NCBI GenBank assembly: GCA_043766165.1
Contig: JAYUIJ010000074.1
Span: 1 to 8,432, forward strand
From: CAIJZX01 sp043766165
GTDB taxonomy: Bacteria; Patescibacteriota; Patescibacteriia; SBBC01; CAIJZX01
Reading direction: 5' to 3'
DNA: 8,432 nucleotides
Below are positions 1 to 4,472 of this stretch, one piece after another. The notes below the pieces were generated by a model, which had not been told where the DNA came from, made no database searches, and saw only the letters and a list, made by a program, of their open reading frames with translations. Numbering within the stretch: the first letter of the stretch is position 1; the number at the start of each line of letters is the position of its first letter. Both the position numbers and the translations under genes were made by a program.

Positions 1-138
1 TCTCCATCCTAACTGTATCTCACAAACCGCGCCATTGCCCAGACCGCTCTGGGTCCCCAGTGCCAAGCACGTGGGGCTTGCCGCGGGGGTTGTCAAGGCT
101 TGTCCCCTTTTATTGTCCTACGTCAGACATGAAATGAG
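1..138. other. GC-rich structured intergenic segment at the window edge
   Basis: No gene is supported here. The segment is much richer in G+C than the AT-rich genes that follow and contains several short inverted repeats: CCCAGA/TCTGGG at 38-43 and 48-53 with a 4-nt loop, CCCCA/TGGGG at 55-59 and 72-76, and CAAGC/GCTTG around 65-80. The composition and repeated small stems resemble REP-type intergenic palindromes, possibly cut by the window edge. Short open frames exist on the plus strand but lack any recognisable protein. It lies just downstream of the minus-strand gene ending at 139, so it could also help end transcription, though I see no clean stem plus T-run on that strand. Confidence 0.35.
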
Positions 139-615
139 TTAATCCTCACGATCTTTCTTTAACCCTAATGCGATCATCTCCGTAATACCTAATACAATTC
201 CAAATCCCTCCCAGTTTTTTCGAACTTGCTTTGCCCATATTGGAATGTTTAAGTTGCGAGTATCTTCAATAAGTTTTTCATTACACGGCCCTCTTTCATC
301 ATTCTGGCAAACGACATCGCCAGTATCAATCATCGGACCGTGTGGAAGATGGTAATTCACGTAAACTACCAGCCCAGCACCAATGATAATTACAATACCC
401 AAAACACTCGAAAATGTTTTCCAGAATTTTTGACTCCTGTTTGAATTAAAAATACCCCACACAATAAGGATATAACCACTAACTGGAAAAAGAGATGCGT
501 CAAAACTTGGCTTAAAAAAACGTAATATGAAATAAGCCAAGAAAACTGCTATTCCAACAATAAATATTATTTTTGTCTTGTTTGACTTCTTGTTACTCAA
601 CAATGTCATAAACAT
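139..615 (-). CDS. Small multi-pass membrane protein, function unknown
   Basis: I do not recognise a family. The 158-residue product has a short Lys/Asn-rich cytoplasmic-looking start, then three clear hydrophobic segments at roughly residues 15-33, 41-56 and 69-87. A polar stretch follows, with two cysteines near residues 103 and 111 that could form a disulfide if exported, and a weaker hydrophobic segment near 137-150 before a charged tail. The gene overlaps the upstream 65-codon gene by 23 nt, so the two are probably translationally coupled. The start is uncertain: an ATG at 615 and another two codons in (609). A GAAGA sequence immediately before the first ATG is better spaced for the second, giving 156 residues. 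AT-rich codon use resembles its neighbour and the zeta-toxin operon and differs from the more GC-rich genes further right. Confidence 0.65.
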   Translation of the reverse strand: MFMTLLSNKKSNKTKIIFIVGIAVFLAYFILRFFKPSFDASLFPVSGYILIVWGIFNSNRSQKFWKTFSSVLGIVIIIGAGLVVYVNYHLPHGPMIDTGDVVCQNDERGPCNEKLIEDTRNLNIPIWAKQVRKNWEGFGIVLGITEMIALGLKKDRED

Positions 616-790
616 TCTTCAGACATACTTTAAATCTAGATATACTTGCATTACTTTCTTTCCAACAGAACTGCTTTGCATAATACGGGCGAGCTGCTTC
701 CCAGTAGAATATTCCAATTATTATTAGGACAAAACTATGAGAATTGCCCAATAAGTTCTTTTCATTGCCATATACTTTGAACCATATCAT
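593..790 (-). CDS. Small single-pass membrane protein, function unknown
   Basis: The 65-residue product has one hydrophobic segment around residues 18-30 (SFVLIIIGIFYW) and is otherwise polar. No family is recognised. Support for its being real: a GGGAG Shine-Dalgarno-like sequence lies 8 nt before the ATG, which is better placed than for most genes here; codon use is like the following gene; and its 3' end overlaps the start of the 158-residue membrane protein by 23 nt, the usual arrangement for coupled genes. It starts about 40 nt downstream of the terminator that closes the zeta-toxin operon, so it probably begins a new transcript. It could alternatively be a decayed gene or a leader peptide. 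Confidence 0.5.
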   Translation of the reverse strand: MIWFKVYGNEKNLLGNSHSFVLIIIGIFYWEAARPYYAKQFCWKESNASISRFKVCLKNVYDIVE

Positions 791-830
791 TAAAAATACT
801 CCCTAGATCAAGATTACTCCTCTTTGAGGG

Positions 831-858
831 AAAATCAAAAACCGGCCTAATCAGCCGG
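831..858 (-). terminator. Intrinsic terminator of the zeta-toxin operon
   Basis: On the minus strand, a CCGGC stem (854-858), 7-nt loop and GCCGG stem (842-846) are followed directly by TTTTTGATTTT. This is the standard form of a factor-independent terminator and lies about 20 nt past the stop codon of the 62-codon gene at 880. It separates the toxin operon from the two small membrane-protein genes. Confidence 0.8.
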
Positions 859-879
859 ACGTAGAAATTCGGGACAATA

Positions 880-1068
880 TTAATAAGCGCCCTGTTGTTG
901 TTTCTTATATCGTTCTACCAACTCTTTCTGATCCTCATTCGCCTCTCGAGCAACACGCTTTAAGAGCTTTGATTTTTCACTTGAAGAAGCATAGCGAAAA
1001 AAATGCGAAAAATCGCTGTCTTGCTTTTTTAGCTTACTCTCAAATAGATTCTTGGCGAATTGCATCAT
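880..1068 (-). CDS. Small charged protein paired with the zeta-toxin-like kinase (candidate antitoxin)
   Basis: The 62-residue product is rich in Lys, Glu, Gln and Ser, has no membrane segment and is predicted to be largely helical. The core from about residue 20 to 50 (FSHFFRYASSSEKSKLLKRV and the following AREANEDQ) is the most distinctive part. Its ATG overlaps the TGA of the upstream kinase gene in an ATGA, indicating translational coupling, and the operon ends in a terminator about 20 nt later. Position suggests a partner of the kinase, perhaps its antitoxin. In the classical epsilon-zeta and PezAT systems, however, the antitoxin gene comes first, so the order is reversed and the role is an inference from context. 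It does not resemble the epsilon three-helix protein or the PezA helix-turn-helix protein as far as I can tell. The ORF itself is well supported. Confidence 0.7.
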   Translation of the reverse strand: MMQFAKNLFESKLKKQDSDFSHFFRYASSSEKSKLLKRVAREANEDQKELVERYKKQQQGAY

Positions 1069-1772
1069 ATAATCAATCGTTCTAGCTCTTCCTGAGTATA
1101 CACTTTTGCCAGGTGTCCGTCAATACTTTCGATATTTAAAACGACTTTCTCGGAGCCGGTATGAGGGTACTCTTTTATCACTAAGTTCAGTTCAATCTTT
1201 TCTTGATAATGCGTTTTTGCTTGTAACACATTTTCACGTGACTGTATATATGCATCGATGAACATTTCCTTGTGAACGCGTCTCCCCTCCTCCGCTTCAC
1301 GAGCTTTGGTGACTTCCCACGCTTTCTGTGGATCTTGGTAAATGAAATATAGTATAACTTTTCTATTCTTCTTCAAAGATCTTTCGATATTCTCAAGCGC
1401 ATTTTTATAGGCAAATGTTCCATCCAAAATTAAGTTTTGACTATGTTTCAATGCATGGCCAAAAATATTGTTGACTGCCTCAGTACATGCCCTTTGAAAT
1501 ATGTACGAGTTACTCCCCATATAACCATCAATCATTTTCCGTACCTCATCCGCATCAATTCGGACCGCCTTGCTTTGGAAGCTCTTATTTAACCGATCTG
1601 AATATTCCGTCTTTCCCGCACCAGGAGTTCCAGCCATAAAAATTGAAACTGGTTCTGCATCTGGTAAATATACTTGTTCTGCTGCAAAGGTTTCGATAAT
1701 CTCCCGATTATGATGACGAACCCAGCGCACGGCTTGGTTCATTTGTTCAATTTCTTCAGCGGAATACTGCAT
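1065..1772 (-). CDS. Zeta-toxin family P-loop kinase
   Basis: The 235-residue product matches the zeta toxin fold (P-loop NTPase; known members phosphorylate UDP-N-acetylglucosamine and so block peptidoglycan synthesis). Visible motifs are the Walker A loop GTPGAGKT at residues 48-55 after a beta-strand (VSIFMA); RIDADEVRK at 71-79, matching the zeta motif with the catalytic/base aspartate; the strand NLILDGTF at 113-120, corresponding to the family's E/D-G-T segment; strand VILYFIY near 139-145; and an Arg-rich lid with R158, R164 and R165 (EEGRRVH). Length fits chromosomal zeta proteins without a fused domain. The gene overlaps a 62-codon gene by 4 nt. The ATG is preceded by a possible weak promoter whose -10-like element is only 6 nt away. 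Whether it is a toxin or a housekeeping nucleotide/sugar kinase cannot be told from sequence; family membership is secure. Confidence 0.88.
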   Translation of the reverse strand: MQYSAEEIEQMNQAVRWVRHHNREIIETFAAEQVYLPDAEPVSIFMAGTPGAGKTEYSDRLNKSFQSKAVRIDADEVRKMIDGYMGSNSYIFQRACTEAVNNIFGHALKHSQNLILDGTFAYKNALENIERSLKKNRKVILYFIYQDPQKAWEVTKAREAEEGRRVHKEMFIDAYIQSRENVLQAKTHYQEKIELNLVIKEYPHTGSEKVVLNIESIDGHLAKVYTQEELERLII

Positions 1773-1778
1773 AAAAAG

Positions 1779-1807
1779 AGCCTACGTTAGATACGCAAAT
1801 AAATCAA
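1779..1807 (-). promoter_or_regulatory. Possible promoter of the zeta-toxin operon
   Basis: On the minus strand TTGATT (1802-1807) is separated by exactly 17 nt from TAGGCT (1779-1784), which stands 6 nt before the ATG. The -35 is good but the -10 is weak (T, A and the final T only). If used, the transcript would be practically leaderless, like other genes in this window. Confidence 0.3.
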
Positions 1808-1811
1808 CTAA

Positions 1812-1866
1812 ACACAGCCCCGCGCAGCGGAACAACCCGCTTCCGCACCTGCTACAGCGGGCAAGC
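1812..1866. repeat. GC-rich palindromic intergenic element
   Basis: This GC-rich stretch holds two mutually exclusive stems: GCGGAA/TTCCGC (1827-1832 with 1841-1846) and CCCGCT/AGCGGG (1836-1841 with 1856-1861). Outer CCCC/GGGG-type pairing is also possible. It begins within a few nt of the stop codon of the ZIP 3'-end duplicate (1869) and lies upstream of the zeta-toxin operon promoter. There is no T-run, so it is not a typical terminator; it resembles REP-like elements. Confidence 0.4.
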
Positions 1867-1868
1867 CC

Positions 1869-2012
1869 CTATCCGACTCGATTGCTTAGCCACACGATAA
1901 TCAGCAGTCCGGCGAGTAACAACAGGACTTGAGTAACCAGTGACTTTTTCGTTTTGTCCTGATGAATTTCGGGAATGAGGTCAGCGGCGGCGATGTAGAT
2001 GAAGTTGCCGGC
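1869..2012 (-). pseudogene. Displaced, synonymously diverged duplicate of the ZIP transporter 3' end
   Basis: Read on the minus strand, this 48-codon segment (including a TAG stop) encodes AGNFIYIAAADLIPEIHQ and the rest of the last 47 residues of the ZIP protein at 2043-2798. It is identical at 46 of 47 positions; the single change is Gly to Asn, four residues from the end. At DNA level only 10 of 48 codons match and about 41 of 144 bases differ, so almost all differences are synonymous. The fragment is GC-rich at wobble positions, like the 5' three quarters of the ZIP gene, whereas the functional gene's current 3' end is AT-rich. It has no start codon of its own. It lies exactly 174 nt (58 codons) from its counterpart, in the same frame, separated from the ZIP stop by 30 nt. 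I interpret it as the original gene end, displaced by insertion of a recoded end. Divergence of two separate homologues followed by recombination is an alternative. Confidence 0.85.
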
Positions 2013-2042
2013 CCCTCGACACGGCTCGGGACAGGCTACCCT
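2013..2042. repeat. 30-nt GC-rich spacer between the two ZIP 3' ends, resembling a dispersed intergenic repeat
   Basis: The segment carries CCCCTCGACACGG and CTCGGGACAGGC on the plus strand, two related decamers (CTCGACACGG, CTCGGGACAG). It strongly resembles the CTTCGAC...CTCAGGACAGGC repeat that I recall being scattered in intergenic regions of many bacteria. It starts immediately after the ZIP stop codon and ends where the duplicate begins, so it is the only foreign sequence between the copies and is the candidate scar or mobile unit. Confidence 0.5.
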
Positions 2043-2798
2043 TTATCCAACGCGACCACTTAACCAAACGATTATCAGAAGACCAGCTAGTAACAGAAGT
2101 ACTTGGGTGACTAAGGATTTCTTAGTCTTATCTTGATGGATCTCCGGGATTAAATCAGCGGCCGCAATATAAATAAAGTTTCCTGCAGCAATGCCTAGTA
2201 GTGGAAGTTGAATGCTGGTGACGTGCGTGGCGACGGCGATGGTCAGGATCGCGGCGATCGGACTGACGAGCGCGCCGAGGATGTTCCAGATGACAACGCC
2301 GCGGCGGGTCATGCCGGCGTAGATCATGATCGAGAAGTCACCGATTTCGCGCGGGATCTCGTGGAGGAAGACGGCCACGGCCGTGGTGATGCCGACCGCG
2401 GGGTTGACCAGGAAGGTGGTGGCGATGATTGTGCCGTCGACGAAGTTGTGGACCGCGTCGCCGATGATGTTGAGCGGGATGAGGTGGGCGTGGTTGTGCT
2501 TCTCTTCTTCCTCATCGCCGTGGTGGTGTTGGAGGACAAGTTTCTCGATGATGAAGAACAGCAGGAAGCCGAACATTAGCCAACCAAAGATCGAGGTCAG
2601 TTTGTCCGGATGATCGGTGATGACTTCTTTCAGCAGGTCAAAGAAGGCGGCGCCCATCAAGGCCCCGGCGGCGAAGCTGACGAAGTAACGGGACCAGTGC
2701 TTGACGCTCTTGTATTTGGTCAGCATCAGGAAACCGCCGGCCAGACCTAAAATGCTGGAGAGGGCGGAGGCGAGGATGGCGTTAGTGGCGGGGGTCAT
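2043..2798 (-). CDS. ZIP family metal (Zn2+/Fe2+/Mn2+) transporter
   Basis: The 251-residue protein has about eight membrane helices and moves divalent metal ions into the cytoplasm if it behaves like characterised bacterial ZIPs. Conserved sites: HNFVDG (residues 117-122) in helix 4 and HEIPREIGD (146-154) in helix 5 form the metal site, with a His/Glu-rich loop (HHHGDEEEEKHNHAH, 91-105) between helices 3 and 4, and AGNFIYIAAADLIPE (205-219) near the end. I chose the ATG at 2798. A TTG at 2834 would add 12 residues, but it lies within the -35 element, and the -10 is only 6 nt before the ATG, implying a leaderless message. Codons up to residue 195 are GC-rich at third positions; from Ile196 onward they are AT-rich, marking a recombination junction near 2213. 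The last 47 codons are duplicated at 1869-2012. The exact metal is unknown; a Fur-family regulator gene lies 1.2 kb away. Confidence 0.92.
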   Translation of the reverse strand: MTPATNAILASALSSILGLAGGFLMLTKYKSVKHWSRYFVSFAAGALMGAAFFDLLKEVITDHPDKLTSIFGWLMFGFLLFFIIEKLVLQHHHGDEEEEKHNHAHLIPLNIIGDAVHNFVDGTIIATTFLVNPAVGITTAVAVFLHEIPREIGDFSIMIYAGMTRRGVVIWNILGALVSPIAAILTIAVATHVTSIQLPLLGIAAGNFIYIAAADLIPEIHQDKTKKSLVTQVLLLLAGLLIIVWLSGRVG

Positions 2799-2804
2799 GG
2801 TGAC

Positions 2805-2834
2805 AGTATACCTTAGAAAATAACTTTCTATCAA
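2805..2834 (-). promoter_or_regulatory. Promoter of the ZIP gene (leaderless type)
   Basis: TTGATA (2829-2834) and TATACT (2805-2810) are 18 nt apart on the minus strand, close to the sigma70 consensus. TATACT ends 6 nt before the ATG at 2798, so transcription should start at or next to the start codon. The -35 overlaps the stop codon of the upstream gene (2831), showing that ZIP has its own promoter. Confidence 0.65.
2814..2830. promoter_or_regulatory. Perfect inverted repeat in the ZIP promoter, candidate operator
   Basis: TAGAAA and TTTCTA form a perfect 6-5-6 inverted repeat (2814-2819 and 2825-2830) in the spacer between -35 and -10. This is where a repressor would block RNA polymerase. 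A metal-sensing Fur-family protein is an attractive candidate, but the half-site does not match the repeat at the Fur gene itself, and short AT-rich palindromes occur by chance. Confidence 0.35.
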
Positions 2835-3136
2835 AACCGAACGAACACAGCCAATGCCACTATTTCAATCACCATCATTATCAGTGACAACTTCCACCAC
2901 ATTGTTTTTCGCTCAAAAAAGTAAACAAGTAAATTTACAAAGAGTAAGCTGGGAAACAACCACGTAATCATCAGTACTCCATAACCACAGTTTGAATCAT
3001 GCGTGACAGTACATTCTCGCTCGACTAATGTCCACGTGGTGATAATAGCTAACAATAAAGCATTTCCAAAAGCTAAGAGTATCGTTACGCCGATAGAGCG
3101 ACGATGGGGAATGGCGTTGGTGGCGGCGTGGTCCAT
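2831..3136 (-). CDS. Small three-helix membrane protein, function unknown
   Basis: The 101-residue product has a polar start (His and Arg rich, to about residue 15) and three hydrophobic segments at roughly 17-36, 54-72 and 81-98. Between the first two lies a loop with two cysteines (ECTVTHDSNC). No family is recognised. The ATG is preceded by TATACT ending 7 nt upstream, implying an independent, nearly leaderless transcript. Its TGA stop overlaps the -35 of the ZIP promoter. It may be cotranscribed into ZIP but need not be functionally linked. Codon use is AT-rich, unlike the adjacent 5' part of ZIP. Confidence 0.65.
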   Translation of the reverse strand: MDHAATNAIPHRRSIGVTILLAFGNALLLAIITTWTLVERECTVTHDSNCGYGVLMITWLFPSLLFVNLLVYFFERKTMWWKLSLIMMVIEIVALAVFVRF

Positions 3137-3143
3137 GGGGGGA

Positions 3144-3149
3144 AGTATA
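3144..3149 (-). promoter_or_regulatory. -10 element TATACT before the 101-residue membrane protein gene
   Basis: TATACT ends 7 nt before the ATG at 3136. No convincing -35 is visible at 16-18 nt spacing. The element is identical to the -10 sequences of the ZIP, phosphodiester glycosidase, RRM and beta-sandwich genes, which is the main support. Confidence 0.5.
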
Positions 3150-3214
3150 GTAGAAGGAACTCGAATTTAATAGCTTGAATTGAAAGGTTTAAAAATGGGC
3201 TGAGCTAATCTTTC

Positions 3215-3919
3215 TTACATGGTTTCAATACCGCATTGCTCGCCAGTAGTTAGCGGTCCGACTGCACCAGTCGAAGCATTAATTTCTAACCCATGATACT
3301 TTTCGCAATCATCGTGTTGCGATATGATTTGGCTAAAATTCCAATACCAACCAGACCTTGCTGTTCCGCTGACCCATTGTGGCATGTCCACCCCGCTAAA
3401 TGACGAGGTAAACTTTTTCTTCGTGTCTATGCCATGCTGTTTGGCAATTGTAGCGGCCTGTTTTTTATCCACCGTGAAGGTGCAATATATTGGTGTGGCA
3501 ATACAGTCATAAATGCTCGTACCCCTGGTCACATCAGTACTGGGATAATATTGTACTTCAGAAAAATATGGGGAGCCACTAATAGAAGACGCCGGAGTAA
3601 ATTCATATCCGACTCTATATTCGATGTTATCCTTTGAAACAGTGTCCTTGCTTGGTGCCCGATGATAGTTCTCATGAAAGTATTTCTCCCCAACGTTCTT
3701 GATAATAAATGCATCAGCTTTTGTAATGATCTCGGCCGGAATAGTAGATGTAGCGCTGGCAGAAGTCGTGGTTGTTGAGTGCGAACCTGAAGAAAGATGT
3801 GCTACCTTGATTGCGTAGTAGGACATGGCACCAACAACCAGTATTGATAATGAAATAACAAGGACTGGGATTGTCGTACTTCCCTTTCTGAATATTTGCA
3901 TCTTGTTAGGTTTGTACAT
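3215..3919 (-). CDS. Membrane-anchored extracytoplasmic protein, function unknown (PepSY-like end possible)
   Basis: The 234-residue product starts with a basic segment (KPNKMQIFRKG), followed by a hydrophobic helix at about residues 17-38 that serves as signal-anchor. A Ser/Thr-rich linker (HSTTTTSASATST) comes next, then a soluble domain of about 170 residues. This domain contains four cysteines (YDCIATPIYC, HDDCEKY, GEQCG) suited to disulfides outside the membrane. The C-terminal part, with a strand-like GWYWNFSQII and HGLEINASTGAVG, resembles the end of PepSY-type domains, but the match is weak. Two starts are possible: ATG at 3919 or, six codons later, at 3901. A TATAAC element directly abutting the first ATG favours the second if it is the -10. 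It lies 44 nt downstream of the Fur gene and could be cotranscribed with it. Confidence 0.7.
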   Translation of the reverse strand: MYKPNKMQIFRKGSTTIPVLVISLSILVVGAMSYYAIKVAHLSSGSHSTTTTSASATSTIPAEIITKADAFIIKNVGEKYFHENYHRAPSKDTVSKDNIEYRVGYEFTPASSISGSPYFSEVQYYPSTDVTRGTSIYDCIATPIYCTFTVDKKQAATIAKQHGIDTKKKFTSSFSGVDMPQWVSGTARSGWYWNFSQIISQHDDCEKYHGLEINASTGAVGPLTTGEQCGIETM

Positions 3920-3963
3920 AGTTATAAACGGTGTGTATCTATCATTTTAGAACACTCCGGGCT

Positions 3964-4362
3964 TTATTGACAGGCTCGACACAACCCAAACAACTCAAAC
4001 GCATGCGACCGCGTTTGGAAACCATGGCGCTTGGTGACGGCCGCCATAATATATTCTTCATCCGGAATCGTAATGTCCGTTACCTTTCCGCAATCATCGC
4101 AGACGAGGTGATGATGATGCGAGGTACCGACACATTCATAGCGCTTCTTGCCGTCTTTAAACATCACTAAATTGACCATCCCCGACGATTGGAATTGATC
4201 TAAAATGCGATAAATCGTCGCGATGTCGATGTGACGGTGGGTTTTATGCAATGTCTCAGCATCAAGGGGTGCTCGCGCTTTCATGAGCGTACCAAGAATG
4301 GCTTGACGCTGGGCTGTCGCTTTTAAACCGGCTTCGCGAATTGGGGTAGCGGTGGTGGGCAT
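3964..4362 (-). CDS. Fur-family metal-responsive transcriptional regulator
   Basis: The 132-residue length and layout match Fur/Zur/PerR proteins, dimeric repressors that bind promoters when loaded with a metal (or, for PerR, until oxidised). An N-terminal winged helix spans about residues 8-80, with recognition helix DIATIYRILDQF at 46-57. It is followed by the dimerisation and metal-binding domain. The His cluster HHHH at 82-85 leads into C88xxC91, and C128xxC131 closes the protein; the four cysteines form the structural zinc site. Candidate ligands of the sensing site are in the 82-85 cluster plus E76, H113 and H120. The subtype (Fe, Zn, Mn or peroxide) cannot be decided. A good promoter and an inverted repeat over the transcription start suggest autoregulation. 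The ZIP gene nearby is a plausible target. No Shine-Dalgarno sequence is visible before the ATG. Confidence 0.92.
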   Translation of the reverse strand: MPTTATPIREAGLKATAQRQAILGTLMKARAPLDAETLHKTHRHIDIATIYRILDQFQSSGMVNLVMFKDGKKRYECVGTSHHHHLVCDDCGKVTDITIPDEEYIMAAVTKRHGFQTRSHAFELFGLCRACQ

Positions 4363-4367
4363 ATTTC

Positions 4368-4390
4368 TAAATGCGAATGAGTCGCGTTTA
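4368..4390. promoter_or_regulatory. Inverted repeat at the Fur-family gene start, candidate autoregulatory operator
   Basis: TAAATGCGA (4368-4376) and TCGCGTTTA (4382-4390) form a 9-5-9 inverted repeat with one mismatch. It begins at the last base of the -10 element and covers the expected transcription start of the Fur-family gene. Position, size (23 bp) and symmetry are what a Fur-type dimer site would show. The sequence is not the classical enterobacterial Fur box. Confidence 0.55.
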
Positions 4391-4418
4391 GGATAGCGTA
4401 TCTTGTTTTGGGTGTCAA
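4390..4418 (-). promoter_or_regulatory. Strong sigma70-type promoter of the Fur-family gene
   Basis: TTGACA (4413-4418, perfect consensus) and TATCCT (4390-4395) are separated by 17 nt on the minus strand. The predicted start is near 4383, giving a leader of about 20 nt before the ATG at 4362. The candidate operator overlaps the start point. Confidence 0.75.
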
Positions 4419-4429
4419 ATCTTTACATC

Positions 4430-4463
4430 TTGTCATCTCTCCCCTGCGGGCTCGAGATGACAA
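4430..4463. repeat. Palindromic intergenic repeat (TTGTCATCTC type)
   Basis: TTGTCATCTC (4430-4439) and GAGATGACAA (4454-4463) are perfect 10-bp inverted arms around a 14-nt GC-rich loop that contains a smaller CCC/GGG stem. It lies 9 nt past the stop of the phosphodiester glycosidase-like gene and upstream of the Fur promoter. There is no T-run after the stem, so terminator activity would be atypical. The GTCATCTCGA core resembles repeats I recall dispersed in many environmental genomes. Confidence 0.65.
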
Positions 4464-4472
4464 CGGAGAGGA

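Noticed and set aside
1869..2186. Diversity-generating retroelement template/variable repeat pair.
   Set aside because: The differences are not restricted to adenine positions, they are synonymous, and no reverse transcriptase gene is present.
2208..2579. Long plus-strand open frame (123 codons) opposite the ZIP gene, with further frames at 2326-2613 (+) and 2324-2539 (-).
   Set aside because: They are by-products of the GC-rich codons of the ZIP body. Their products are low-complexity (Asp/Gly/Val or Ser/Thr/Arg rich) without any domain, while the ZIP frame has all family motifs.
2799..2834. TTG start for the ZIP protein at 2834, adding 12 residues.
   Set aside because: The segment contains the -35, a palindrome and the -10; the -10 is 6 nt before the ATG at 2798, so the TTG would not be transcribed from that promoter.
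3183..3214. AGCTCAG-like sequence followed by a T-run after the gene ending at 3215, considered as a tRNA fragment or terminator.
   Set aside because: No acceptor stem, anticodon arm or T-loop can be built, and there is no stable stem before the T-run.
3931..4170. Plus-strand open frame of 79 codons opposite the Fur-family gene.
   Set aside because: Shadow of a well-supported regulator gene; the product matches nothing I recognise and lacks a ribosome-binding site.
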